Positions 11,977 to 24,277 are shown, numbered from the stretch's first letter. The stretch is DNA of 64,000 bases from Azadirachta indica (GCA_022749755.1 JAGQDM010000070.1:4699183-4763182); one strand, 5' to 3'. Notes: generated from the letters alone by a model not told the origin. Translations and numbers: made by a program.

Positions 11977-13944
11977 TAATTTATGCATAGGTATTTAAGC
12001 AAACATACCCTTGGCTGCCCAGGCAACTCGTTGTCAAAATACGTGGCTATGTGAAACTGTAATAATTGCGCAAACTCGGATATAATATGTGCAGGTGCTC
12101 CATTCCTCTCCTGTCGCTTCAAATTTTCGTTGTGCCGAATAATCATAGCCAATTGATGAGTCAAATCGTCCTATGGTGAGCATCAAGAAGTGATTTATAT
12201 TTATCATGAGCTGTATTCACCTTAACAATGCTAGAACATCAATCAGTGCCACTAAAATAAGGGAAAAAAATGGGTAAAAATTGCCAAAAAGATATGTACT
12301 TGCCTCACTCCTGGAGGAGGTATCCATCATCACAGAGGGCCTCACTGGAGGTGGTGGAATGGGAAGGACCTGCAGAATCATCCAATCCGGACGGGCATAC
12401 TTGGGATTCAATCCTAACAGTTGGCAGTCCTCGTCACTTATCCTCTTCAGAACACTAAGTACCTGAAATGCACTTAACAAACATTAGCATCACGAAACAA
12501 GAAGGTTAAAATGAAGCTCGAAACATATTGCATGCTGAGAAAGTAACCCTTTCTGCAGTAAGTGTCTGCTTTCTTTCAACAGGTTCAGGAAGTTGTTCCT
12601 GATCATCACTCTTTTTCCTTTGAGCCTTGTACTCAGCAATCATCTTCATGCCTTCAATAGTCAGCTTTGGCTGCTGAGCACCACAGCCACCCTTTCTCTT
12701 TTTAACAGGTTCTTCACCATCTTGACCAGGGACATCAATCTCATCACCCCCTTCACATTTAGTTTTGTTTTTGCATGCATCCAAAATCTTCTTAAGCCTG
12801 TTCTTGGGATTCCTTATTTTCAAAGCTTGCTTAAACTTATGATCTTCCTGTTTGAGCAACAATTAAATCATGCATGAAACATACAATAATCTACTAGAAA
12901 CTTAAGCCAGAAGAACAAGTACAATATACTAGAAATGAATTGTCTGCAGCTGCAAAATAATCATTAAGTAAAAATTTATAACTGCAGGACATCAACTCTA
13001 CATGTGCGTATAACCAGATGATTCAAGTATAACTAACAAAGTAGTAGTATGTTGACCAAACGAATCATGTTTACCCAGTTAGAATTACTCCTACATTATG
13101 TTTTTGGTGGCAGTTCTGTAAGTTCTTTAAAGGTATGTTAATATTGCTTTTCAGATACTATTTTGCATTTGCTGATACTAATGAAGAACCTAGAAAAAAA
13201 AAAAAAAAGAAAAACCAAATGTGATCTACAGCAACTGATAATTAAACTAAGGAACTTTAAGAACCTAAAAAATGTACCAAAACTGCAGACCAAATACAAT
13301 AATATCTGCCTGAAGATATATAATGAAGCGTTATGTTACCTCATCAGCTAGAACTTTTGAGCAATTGAAGCAAACAGAGCGCATGATACTGAGCACGGTC
13401 TTCATAAATCCAATATGAAACATTGGCTTAGCAAGTTCCAAATGCCCAAAATGACCCGGGCACTCCGCCATATTGGCGGTACAAGTTTCACACTTCAACT
13501 TTCTATCAATTGTACCAAGCCGAGGATCACTTAAACCGGCTGCCTTCGGCTTTCCCCTTTCCGTGGTCTCACTGTGATCAATGTGTACAACTGACATTTG
13601 CCTCTGCAGACACCAAAAAGCAATTATACAATTCAAGAGTCAGAGAACAGAAACAACTAGTAACTCCAGTTCTCTATTTGCTACGCAATAGCATGAAAAA
13701 AGATACAGAAACATATATGAGATTTTCAAGAATTGTCCAATCAGCACTATTCATGAGATTCCGACTTTCATTTTTTTTATGCTTTTTTCTTTCATGTGAT
13801 TTCTCAGCAACCGACCAGACTACTAAAAAACTACAAAGAGAGAGTTCCAGAGGAAATTACAATCTCGTCAGGGCTAAGAATGCCGAACTGGACCATGCGA
13901 ACCTTGGCGACCTCCGCTGGAGAGTAAGGAAATCGCGTATCCAT
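6335..13944 (-). CDS. NRPB1: DNA-directed RNA polymerase II largest subunit
   Basis: Largest catalytic subunit of RNA polymerase II, acting in the nucleus. Coding exons (minus strand, 5' to 3'): 13944-13861, 13603-13340, 12847-12548, 12462-12304, 12170-12009, 11895-11675, 11590-11449, 11372-11037, 10930-10644, 10343-10085, 10005-6923, 6788-6717, 6628-6569, 6470-6335. They total 5565 bases and 1854 residues, close to the roughly 1840 of other plants, and every junction keeps frame. Visible parts: N-terminal zinc site (C66, C69, C76, H79), the metal-A motif [10 protein letters not shown] (aspartates near 494, 496, 498), the bridge-helix/trigger-loop region in the large exon, and a C-terminal heptad domain from about residue 1540. 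The tail ends in a charged repeat ([19 protein letters not shown]). Introns 4 and 7 use GC donors. A TATA box lies about 260 bases upstream of the ATG. A degraded tandem copy lies immediately upstream. Confidence 0.97.
6923..7600 (-). repeat. NRPB1: NRPB1 C-terminal domain heptad-coding repeat
   Basis: By my count about 27 contiguous heptads of the YSPTSPx type (x is mostly Ser, Ala or Gly), followed by degenerate heptads that continue through the three short terminal exons. This is the platform for phosphorylation by transcriptional CDKs. The 21-base periodicity also creates a long spurious frame on the same strand, which is not a gene. Confidence 0.95.
11373..11448 (-). other. NRPB1: GC-AG intron (NRPB1 intron 7)
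   Basis: The exon ends ...LELGYK at AAG followed by GCATTG, and the next exon begins VERHL after TTGCAG. No GT is available at the position that keeps the conserved GYK-VERHL join. The intron is only 76 bases. Confidence 0.75.
11945..11976. repeat. Compound (TA)n(CA)n microsatellite in NRPB1 intron 5
   Basis: About nine TA units run directly into about eight CA units. It lies in an intron and is likely length-variable between cultivars. Confidence 0.9.
12171..12303 (-). other. NRPB1: GC-AG intron (NRPB1 intron 4)
   Basis: The exon ends ...SRSE at GAG and is followed by GCAAGT. The next exon starts GAC GAT TTG after CCATAG. Only this non-canonical GC donor gives the conserved [13 protein letters not shown] join in frame. 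GCAAGT matches the strong consensus known for GC donors. Confidence 0.85.
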
Positions 13945-15055
13945 GGTGATCGAAGTTAGAAAACCCTAACCTAGGGTTTCCTGAGAAACGGGTTACTTCG
14001 AAAAGAAGTATTGAAATTACAATTTATCGATTTCTTTTTTCCCTTGTTCAATTTCTACTTGATAACATCTTCTATTTTCACCTTTTTAGTTTCCCTTCCT
14101 TTTTCGTCTTAAGAGGGATCGAGATTTCGACTCCCTAACATTTCCCATGAACACTCGACAGAGGAATTCTCAAACGATTGAATTCTGTCCCCCGAGGGGG
14201 TATTTATAGAAGATAGACAAACAAGCCGCCTTATTTAGGGCGTGACACGACCGGCTTTGTTTAAGTGGACTGACGAAAATGCCCTCCCATCTTTGTCTGG
14301 CTGCCAATGTCAAAGAAACGGTGTCGTCTTAAGATTCACAAAAGCAATGTGGGTACGAGGGTAAAAATGTTTTTAAATGTGAAAGCGCTTCCCGTAAGAA
14401 CGCTGTCTGAAAACTGTAGTAAATAATCCAACAGGTATTATGAATTATCTTTATCATAATTTACTTGTAAATTATCGTTAATGCTTCTTAAATTCAATTA
14501 ATGAGTTAATTTAATGTATCTTTAGTTTCAATGTTCAAAATTAGATAAAATCTCTAATTGGCAACATTTCTTTCTACAGACATATGCAACATCTATGGGT
14601 TATTTATTTTAAACTACATGAACTATTTCATTCTAAAATGAATTAAACATGACTTTTCATTTATAAAGACATTAAATAAAAATACTCCTCCATTTCTTTA
14701 CGCTGTTTGGGACTTGGATTTATGGGTTATATTGATTTCACATTTTAATATTTATTAACATACATATTATTTATAATTTTTTATTTAGAAAATTAAGTCT
14801 TTATAGATAAAAGACTTATTACCATACTATTTGTTGCTAACTGATGTAACTTTATAAGAAGATAAGTAATAGTTTATTTTAAAAAATACACTAAACTATT
14901 ATCTAATCAATGAACACCACATTACTTGAAATAATTAATTGAAATACATAATATGATTGAGAAATAAATGAATGGACCTGTCATAAAAAAATAACTCGAT
15001 GAATACTTTCTAAAATTTGTATATTTGGTTCATGTGATATTTAATTTAGCATTAA
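13945..15055. other. NRPB1 5' UTR, promoter and AT-rich spacer
   Basis: Holds the NRPB1 leader and promoter (to about 14400), then AT-rich DNA with no supported gene up to the end of the NRPB1 relic. Confidence 0.6.
14201..14208 (-). promoter_or_regulatory. TATA box of NRPB1
   Basis: Minus-strand TATAAATA in the context TTCTATAAATACCCCC, about 260 bases upstream of the NRPB1 ATG at 13944. This places the start site near 14170 and gives a 5' UTR of about 225 bases. Position and match are good; the start site itself is inferred. Confidence 0.6.
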
Positions 15056-17040
15056 TCATATAAAAAAAAATTGTACGGTGCAAATGAAAGACCGGGGATT
15101 ATAACTAGGTGATGAAGGATCATAGGTTGGTGAAGTTGCGTTACAATTTGCTGAGGTTAAGGTGTAATTAGGAGAAGTGGGACTGTAGGAAGAAGTTGCA
15201 CTGTAATACGGTGAAGTGGGACTATATGCAGGTGAGACAGGACTGTAAGCCGGTGAAGTAGGGCCGTAACTTGGAGAGGTGGAGCTGTAAATTGGAGAGA
15301 CGGGAGAGTAAGATGGACTTGTAGGAGAATAGGCAGAACTGATTGGGCCATTACCCAGAGAACTAGGATTACATGTTGGTGAAGTAGGACTATATACAGG
15401 GGACAGGCATTGGCCAAGTACTATCACTGTGGTTGCAATCTCTGTTGCAAGCTGGTGTCTATCTGCTTCAAGTTTCTGAACTTCAGCATCAAACACATCT
15501 CGTAACTCTTTAATTGTTTTCAGATCATCAATAAATTCTTGCAGCATATAATTTGGGTTCCAGTTATCATCATCCAACTCAAATTTGAAAGTCTTTTCGA
15601 ATTCTGGTTTCTTCATCTTCAAAGAGCCTAGTGTCTGTGATTCATTCCAGATGGCATCCACACTATCTTCTCCATAGAGAAACTGAATTACATCACCAAA
15701 TGATTTCCTAACAGTTCCATCATATTTAACCATTATGTCTTCCATTGCCTTCACCAATCGCCTCTGGATATACCCCGTCATAGAAGTCTTAACTGCAGTA
15801 TCTATATGACCTTCCCTACCACCCATGGCATGAAAAAGAACTCCTGCGTGGGCTGACTCACGCAGGTATGAATTCTCCACAAACCCTCGACTTTCTGCCC
15901 ATAATCATCTTTGGTGAAATGAGGCAATTGCCAATCTATGAACCCAAATGGAATACGCTTACCCTCGACATTCTGCTGACCCACACAAGCAGCCATCTGT
16001 GATAAATTGATGAAAATTCCTTTGGATCTGGCATTTACCATTGCCTTAAGATTATTTCACTCCAATAAACTCTTCTGCAAGCTCCATCCAGGGCTGTCAG
16101 CAGCTCTATTCAACACCTGAAGACTCAAAAACATTTTAGTGCGAATTAAAGTAACCAAGTCAGAAAAGTAAAAGGCAATGCAATTTAGGCACCTGGTTCC
16201 CTTGGTTCTCAAATGACTCCATCATAGTTCGTCCAGGTTCAGGTTCTAAGCTTTTCTCTTGAGCTTTCCTGATAAGATCTTTCACATCATTGTTTGCTTT
16301 AGAAAAAGTCTTTTTGATTTTTTCCATTGTCGCAGCACTGGCAATTGCATCTTCAATTCCAATGCTAAAAGCATTCTGCAAAAGCCAATAGTTAACAAGC
16401 CACTGCGTATCTCCCAAGAATTTGCGAGCCGCATCCGGACCAACTTCCTCCCTGTCCGTATAAAACAAACTTAAGAAAGGCAAAAGGAAGTAGAATTTAC
16501 TAAACAACCTAAAATGTTCGTAGCTAATGGCATTTCCTGATTTCAACAAGCTCTTTTAACCTGATTAATTTATAAATAGAAAAGGCTCCAATAACAAGTA
16601 GTAGCAAAAAGAGTAGTAAATGTGTGCTCAATTCGTAATGTCCCCCTAAAGTACATTGTTGCAATTAGAAAGGTCTTAGGGTTTTCTTGGATAAGAACTA
16701 CTTTCATGCAAAAACAGAAAAACACCAAAAGTTTCAAAAACACTTCATATTTGCTTTTTGAGAACGCTCTTCTGAGCCCTTCCTTAGGAAGCACACTTTC
16801 TCAGAAAAAAACCACTCCGAAACAGCACCATACATTATATTTCTTTAATATTTGGCTTGGTATTTAGTTTTCATATTTCCCGTCGGCAATCTTGCAGTGA
16901 AAAATAATCAAATTAAGTCTTGCATCAATTTAAAAGACAGAGATCGAGAAAATTACCATCTCCTCGGGGCTGAGAATGCCGAACTGCACCCGGTGGACGT
17001 CGGCCACGGCCGCCGGAGGGTAAGCAAATCTCGAATCCAT
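15056..17040 (-). pseudogene. Truncated, rearranged tandem copy of NRPB1
   Basis: Retained pieces, minus strand: a full exon 1 (17040-16957, 84 bases as in NRPB1, starting MDSRFAYPPAAV); a short relic of the exon-7 acceptor region (about 16545-16605); a full exon 10 (16451-16193, 259 bases as in NRPB1); and part of exon 11 (from 16116). Exons 2-6, 8 and 9 are gone. In the exon-11 part there is an in-frame TGA near 16061 and single-base deletions near 15898 and 15836 relative to NRPB1. After the ATEIATT block (about 15425) the sequence jumps straight into a decayed heptad domain of about 14 repeats ending near 15090. Exon 1 ends in phase 0 while exon 10 needs phase 2, so a direct splice is out of frame. 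It cannot make a polymerase subunit. The two copies lie head-to-tail, which supports tandem duplication followed by deletions. Confidence 0.92.
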
Positions 17041-18516
17041 GTTCTTGGTCTGGAACCTAACAGTTCGATTTATTTGGAATCTTTACAAAATAACAGAATT
17101 CTAACCAATGATTGAAGGAAGTAAATGCTAAAGAGGAAACGAATTCCAACAGAATAGTAATCAACCTAGCTCCGAACAGTTAACAGATGCAGAAGGAAAG
17201 AGGAAAAGAAATACAGTAAAACTATCAGCTTCGTTGAAATTTTCTAGACAAAATTTAACGAAAAGTCCATATGTCGCGCTAATGAATGATCTATAAATTT
17301 TTGCTTGAAAATTTTATGTGATTTTACTCCAAAGTTGCACTCTCTGAAATTTTTGTCAACTTTCTGCAGTGAGAGACTGAGAAGTTTGAACTCGGAACTC
17401 AAAACGTTTTTCGTGGCGGGGGAGGGAAAATGGTAATGCTAAGACTAAAACACCCTCAACTGTTTCTTGGTTGCCAAAACAGAACAAGACGACGGCGTTT
17501 AAATTGGAACCTCGTCCTCTAATTGTCACGGGTCACGACTCAACAAGCCCAGTGACGCCGATTGCATTATGCCAATACAAAATCAAACGGTGCCGTTTTC
17601 GCATGGTCGCAATCACGACGCAAGTAATTTGTAATATGTAATTAATTTCTGAACATAATTCTTACTAATAGTATGTATTGAATTTGATTATTTAACAACA
17701 AACTATTAATGATTTTGTAAGCGTTCTTATAAAAAAAATGAAAATTTAAGGCAATTTTTCTTTTTTTCTCTCAAATTAAGTTATTATAAGAATTATTATA
17801 AAAATGAAATTATGAATTACCTTATTATGGAGTTGGGATCATCTTTTAAAACAAAAATATTAAATAAAAAATATATATAAATAAAAATTGAAAATTACAC
17901 AACATCAATTTTACAAGTAAAATTATAATTCCTGAATAATAAAAAACTTTGGTCATTAATATAAAGATTTTGTATATGAAAATTTATTACAACTAATATT
18001 CTTAATAATTTTTGTTCACAATCAAAGCCTTCATTTCACTGAATCTGAATTGATTTATTCTTTTTCACAACAATAATTTATCTACTTAGAAGTTTAATCT
18101 CATAAACTTTATTTTCATAGGAAATGATTTCTTATATATATAGTGAGTATATATACATAAAATGACAAATTAAAAAAAAAAGTTGAAATACTAAACCATT
18201 GTTGAAGAATGAGCTATTTATCCCAACACTTTAGTCTCACTTTGTATCATTCAAGCATTAGATAAATATATTATTCGATAATTAAATAAATATATCATTC
18301 AATAACTAAATAAACTTTTAAATAATAATATTTAGGGACAGACAGCAATAATTCTTATTCATCCTTGTCTTTACCGAACGACAATGGGGTTATAGGCCTT
18401 AATTTCAATGAAAATTCTCATTTTCCAATTGGTTAAAAGTATCAAGATATTAAATCTTTGTTTTTAGATCTTAAAGTACAAAATTAAATGAATTACCTTA
18501 GCAATTCAACTTATTC
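17041..18516. other. Promoter side of the NRPB1 relic, then AT-rich spacer
   Basis: 17041-17640 is richer in GC and is the upstream region of the relic's intact first exon. 17640-18516 is strongly AT-rich. No gene is supported. Confidence 0.6.
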
Positions 18517-18533
18517 AAGTATAATGAATTAAA
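18517..18533 (+). repeat. LINE target-site duplication, 5' copy
   Basis: AAGTATAATGAATTAAA. It matches the 3' copy at 24278-24294 at 16 of 17 positions and directly precedes the LINE. Confidence 0.85.
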
Positions 18534-18693
18534 ATGAATCTTCTCCAGAGCTGTCTATCTACACTATAAAAGCAGTCTCTATGTCAATTAGCGTTCTTCT
18601 CACTTCCCAAAGGTGAGTAAAGATTTGAGTTTTATTAACAGCATAGTATTTTAACTGTTAGTAAGCTTAAATCTTCCCCTACTTATTAAGAAG

Positions 18694-20147
18694 ATGATGG
18701 ATGCGGATGATATTACAACGTTGTGAACCTACTCTCCTTAACAGACAAGGATGGTGATGTGATAACTTTGAAGGAATCGGTGAAGGAAAAAGGATGACAA
18801 TTCACAGCAAACTGTTTAAGAGGTAAGGTTTTGTCCTCCAAGTGAGTGAATAAAGAAGCTTTTAAATAGGTTCTGCAACAAGCCTAGCGACTGTCTCAAG
18901 AGCTTTCCATTGAAAGCTTGGGGGTAACAAATTTCTTTTCCATTTTAAGTCGATTATAGATTGTCGAAGAATACTGAATGAAGGACAATGGTGCTTTGAC
19001 AATTTATTACTCTTACTGCAATAACCCTCTAGTTTATGTGATATGTCATGGATGGAGTTTTCTCTGGCATCATTTTGGGTTCAAAGTCACAATGTTCCCT
19101 TACTCTGTATGAATCGAGATGTGAGGATTAAATTAGGTAAAATTATTGGAGAGGTAAAGGATATTTAGTCAGGTCCTACGGGGACTTGCTTTGGAAACTT
19201 TTTAAGAGTTTGAATTAGATTAGATATATTGCAACCCCTTAAAAAAGGCTTACGGGTGAAGCTGAAGAACGAAGGAGAACCAACTACACTGCTTATACTG
19301 TATGAAAGACTTCCTATCTTTTGTTTCCAATGTGGTAGGATTGGTCATGTGTATAAGGAATGTTCAGAGTACAAGCCAACTTCAGGCGTGGACGAAATTT
19401 AGCAGTTTAAGCATGGGCCATGGATGAGAGCGAATAGTAAGAAAAATAAGTTCAGACGAAACAACACCAAAGAGAGAGATGGCGGCAGGGCAATAATGAT
19501 CAATCACGCATCTTCTTCCAGAAAATGGAGACTCCTTCATCCGAGGCAAAGAATGTCACAGATAGGCACAACCATAATGTTAGCAAGAATTTAATTAATC
19601 CAACTGAATTGACTAATAAGTCACCCAAAATGAGACATGAGTCTGATACAACTTAGGAAAACGTTTTTTTAACTACAGAAACAGTCCAGCAGAAGAAAAA
19701 CCATGAAGCAGATTTGGGCATTCTTTCTGATGAGCCGGACCTAACAAGTAATCAACGAAGAGAAGAAATGAGTCAATTACAAGGAAAGCAGACAACTGGG
19801 CCTAAAGTGTTCGAAAATGTAAACCATAGGAAAATATAGAAATATAGAGTCCAAAGTTAGAAAGTTGAAAATTGAAAAAAAAGTGGACAACATAGTTGGG
19901 CTTAAACGGAGAGAGGACAGAATGGAGATAGACTTACCAAAGCCCAAAAAAGGCAGAATAGAGATGGTCTCCAACCCAAAAATCTCTATGGCAGACTTAA
20001 TAAAAGTTGTTGATTAGGTTAATTCAACTCTTAATAAATCAAAGGCACCCTTACAAAATTGGAGTAAAAAAGAAAAAGTGGAGGCTAGTTTCCAAGTCTT
20101 TTCTAATATCTTTAAGAAACATTTTGAGCTATATCATTTAGTGGAGT
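18694..20147 (+). pseudogene. LINE ORF1 (gag-like) relic
   Basis: Starts near ATG 18694 (MMDADDITT) and is broken by many stops and frame changes. The clear landmark is a CX2CX4HX4C zinc knuckle, CFQCGRIGHVYKEC, at about 19323-19364, preceded by YERLPIF-like sequence, as in plant LINE ORF1 proteins with a DUF4283 domain. ORF1 proteins bind the element RNA. Boundaries are approximate. Confidence 0.75.
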
Positions 20148-20207
20148 GATCCTCTTAAATTATTCTCTTATTTAATTAATCATCATCACACTACACTACC
20201 GACGGTG

Positions 20208-23200
20208 ATGAATATTTTATGTTGGAACATTCAGGGATTGGAGAACCCTCGAACATTCGGAGCTGTCGTATAGTTCTCCAAATTGGTATTGTTGATATCC
20301 TTTTCCTTAGTGAAACAAAATTGGTAACAAGAAACATGAAGGGAATTAAACGAAAGTTGAATTTTGAGAATTGCTTCACTGTGGATAGAACAGGTTTATG
20401 AGGAGGCATTGCATTATTATGAAAGGAAGATGTGGATTTAAAAGTTACTTCATATAGTAACCCTTATGTGGATGCTCTAGTGAGAATAAAGAAAAGGGTA
20501 TTGTGAAGGTTCATTGGATTTTATGGGGAACCAAAGCAACTAAAAAAAAGCATTCATAGTGCTTGCTTAAAAGACTAGCATATTTGTTTTCCTTACCATG
20601 GCTATGTGGTGGTGATTTTAATGAGATCATGCATTCTAATGAAAAAAGAAGAGAACTTCCTCGTAAGGTAGATTTCATGATGGAGTTAAGACAAGTAATG
20701 AAGGAAAGTAATCTCAAGGATTTGGGATGGAGTGGGCAACAATTTACCTGGTCAAACAAAAGGTATGGAGTAGATTTGATAGAGGAAAGATTAGACTCAC
20801 AATGGGAAAACTTGTTCCGAGGATCTCAAGTAACTAATGTCCAATCAAGTGGTTCAGATCACCTTCCTATATTACTGACAATACCTTATTCATCAGCCAA
20901 TAGTCAAGGAAGGAAGAAGAAATGGGGTTATGAATTCCACTACAAGAATATCTAGAACTCTTACGATGAATACCAGCAGTTAATTAATAGACTTTAGAAT
21001 ATAGAAGTAGAAGGAAGTAGGCAGTATCCAGTAAGCCAGTTCTTGGAAACCACATGCACTACCCAAGAAAAGCTGAGAATATGGAGTAAGAAAACTTTTG
21101 GTAGAAGGAGAGTTGAAATACAAAAGTTGAATAACAAGCTAGCAAACCTTAAGTCCTCCTCGTAAGGTGATTTATTTTTTGAGGAAATAAAAAAAGCGAA
21201 GAAATTGCTAAAGAAGTATTACCTGGAAGAAGAAATGTATTGGAGACAGAGAGATAAAATATTTTAGTTGAAAGAAGGTGATAAAAATACCAATTTTTTT
21301 CATTCAAAAGCCTCTTTCAGAAGACAAAGAAACACAATTGTAGGGGTTTTTAATGAGCACCATAGGTGGAGGAAGGATGTGCAGCATATTGAAACCATTA
21401 TATGCAAGTATTTTTAAAACTTATATGCTTCTAGCAATCTAACGCAAAAGGTGATGGCTAAGGCTCTCAGTGCGGTAGATAAGAAAGTTGATGATCAAAT
21501 GAACCGAGAACTAGAGCAGAGGTATACAAAGGAATAGATTATGTTAACTTTATTTCAAATGAACCCCTCTAAGGCCCTAAGACCACATGGGCTCCCAGCA
21601 TCCTTTTATCAACAACATTAGGGTCCAGTGGGTGACTTAGTTTGTAAAGTTTGCAATGAAGTGCTCAACAAAGGAGGTGATATCTCTTAAATCAACCACA
21701 CTTACATAACTTTAATTCCAAAGGTTAATCAGCCTAGAAATGTAAATGATTTCAGACCTATAAGCCTATGCAATGTGATTTATAAAGTCATTTCCAAAAC
21801 AATTGCAAACAGATTAAAGCCTTTGCTTGATCAGGTGACTGCTCTTTATCAAAATGCTTTTATTTAAAATAGATTAATAATTGACAATGTGATTATTGGG
21901 TATGAATGTTTGTATAAAATCAAATGTAAAAAGCGGGGGAAATTCGGAGATATGGCACTCGAGTTAGACATAAGCAAGGCCTATGATAGAGTGGAATGGT
22001 GTTTCCTAAAACATGTAATGGTGATGTTAGGCTTCTCCAATAATCCGAGACAACTAATTATGCACTTATAGGCTTATTCATCCTTAACGAGATCTTCGCC
22101 AAAGATGCCCTCTTTCCTATACTTATTTATTATATGTGTTGAAGCTTTCTTATTGCTGTTACAAAAAGCAGAGTAAGAAAAATCTTTTCACAGTATTCCT
22201 TTCAATAGAAAAATAACAGTATCCTATCTTTTATTTGCAGATGATAGCCTGATTTTTGTCAAGGATTGTGTAAATCTTAAGCATTTATTCACTTGTTACA
22301 CCAAAGCCTTTGAACAACTTTTTAACTATGACAAGTCCTATATGTTTTTCAGCCTAAACATTAAGCAACAAATTGAGAACAAAATTTGTGACATCTTCAA
22401 TTTGAGAATTGTCTGTCTCCAAGAGAAGTATTTAGGACTTCCATCTATGGTTGGCAAAAACAAATGAAGTTACTTCAATAATCTTAAAGCTAGAGTTATG
22501 AATAAAATTCACAATTGGAGTTCAAAATTATTTTCATGGGGAGGTAAAGAAGTTTTGTTAAAAGCACAAGCTATTCTAACTTATGCTATGAGTGTCTTCA
22601 AACTTCCTGCCTTCTTATGTAAGGAGTTTCAAAGATTATTTGAAGCTTATTGGTGGGCGAAGATAGACACTTCTGCAACTATTCACTAGGCAGCTTGGAG
22701 AAAACTGTGTATGCCCAAGAGAACAGGGCGTCTTGGGCTCCGGGATATGAGTGCTTTCAATCAAGCCCTTATAGCTAAGCAAAGATAGAGAATTATTATG
22801 AATTCGAACTCAATGGTTAGTAAGGTTCTGAAGGCTAGGTACTTCCCAAGAACTTATTTCTTTTAGGCCAAAGTTGGAAACAACTCATCTTATATTTGAA
22901 GAAGTATTTTATGAGGTAAAACAGTGATCTTAAAGAAAAGTATGTAGAGAGTAGAAACAGGAGAAGTATTCATCTGTACAGAGATCGATAAATGCTACGG
23001 CCAATTATCTTTAAACCCATCTCACTACACACCTTGGAAGAGGACAACAAAGTAGCGGATTTTATAACATATACTAAACAAAGGAACTTTCAATTGATCT
23101 CTCAACATTTCTTGAATGCAGATGCAAAAACCAAAATTAAAATTCCTCTCTCACAATAGCCAACAAAGGACCAATTGCTATGGCACTATGATGAAAGAGG

Positions 23201-24237
23201 TCTATACTTAGTAAAAAGTGGGTATCAGCTCGCTCTAAGAATTAAATATCCAAACATTCCCTCTAGTTCAACCTATAGTGAGGGTTGGTGGAAGTTATTA
23301 TGGTCACTAAAAATACCTACAAAAGTGAAACTATTCTTCTAGAGAGCTTCACAGAATTACCTACCAACCTTTGTTAATCTGATAACAAGAAAGATTCGAA
23401 ACTCCCTTATTTGTGCCAGGTGTAATAAGGAGCTAGAAGATACCTTTCACTCTTTAGTGAGTTGCATGTTTGCTAAACAGGTTTGGATGCATACTTTTTT
23501 TGCGACTTTGCTGTTACAACATCGAGGGAGAGATTTTTTAAGCCTTGGGAGATATATAGCTACTATTTTATCCAAATCAGAATTTGAATTATTAGTAATG
23601 GTTTGCTAGTCCATATGGTATTCTAGAAATTCATTTCTCTATGCTGGCAATAGTAAAGATTCTTGGAGCACATATATAAGAGCTGAAGTAATTTTAGAAG
23701 AGTTTAAGATGGCAAATCTAATTCATATCAGGTTCAGAACTTAGATACTGGGCCACGATAGATTCATTGAACCCCTTCTCAAGGAGACTGATTTAAAGTA
23801 AATGTGGATGTTCCTGTCAGAGAAGATGAAGAGAGTGCTGGCTTTGGAGTGATTATCAGGAATAAAGATGGGAAGGTGATGGCTGTTGCTGTGTGTAAAA
23901 AAGACTTTTCTGTGGGGATATAAAGTTCTCAAAAGCAAAATCTATGCTTTATGGCCTTCATTTTGCTATATAAGCTGGTCTAACTCCTTTAATCATTAAG
24001 TCAGATTATTTTAATGTTATGAACTTAATCCGGAGCCATATCATTACAAGAAGAGAGATCGAGTTTATGATTTCGAACATACGAAAATTGACTCAAAGGC
24101 AAGAACAGTTTGTTATTTCTCATGTTCCTAGACAAGCTAATGTGGTAGCTCATAATTTAGCTAAATTGACTTTAATTTACCTTGAACAAATGGTTTGGAA
24201 GAAAGTGACTCCTCTAGAGCTGATAGGTTTATTGTAA
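20208..24237 (+). pseudogene. LINE ORF2 relic: endonuclease, reverse transcriptase, RNase H
   Basis: Begins MNILCWNIQGLENP (endonuclease domain start) at 20208, with GGDFNEI near 20612 and an SDHLPI-like end near 20858. The reverse transcriptase follows with NDFRPISLCNVIYK (about 21745), DISKAYDRVEW (about 21970) and the catalytic FADDSLIF (about 22238). A zf-RVT-like region (about 23280-23480) and RNase H (about 23790-24160, FGVIIRNKDGKV and SHVPRQANVVAHNLAK) complete it. Frameshifts occur in the endonuclease part (between 20208 and 20563) and after about 22950. From about 20563 to 22950 the frame holds and only stop codons interrupt it. Confidence 0.88.
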
Positions 24238-24277
24238 TTTTTTGTTGTTTTTAATGGATATTTCAGTTTAAAAAAAA

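Larger units (their letters stand above)
18534..24277 (+). mobile_element. Full-length L1-type LINE, inactive
   Basis: A non-LTR retrotransposon of about 5.7 kb. It carries an ORF1 relic with a CCHC knuckle, then an ORF2 relic in the order endonuclease, reverse transcriptase, zf-RVT-like Cys region and RNase H, which is the usual plant L1 order. It ends in a short A-tract (24269-24279) and is flanked by a 17-bp target-site duplication with one mismatch. Both ends are therefore defined and the copy is not 5'-truncated. Many stop codons and a few frameshifts make it non-coding. Confidence 0.9.

Noticed and set aside
15157..15417. An 86-codon frame in the NRPB1 relic
   Set aside because: Off-frame reading of decayed heptads.
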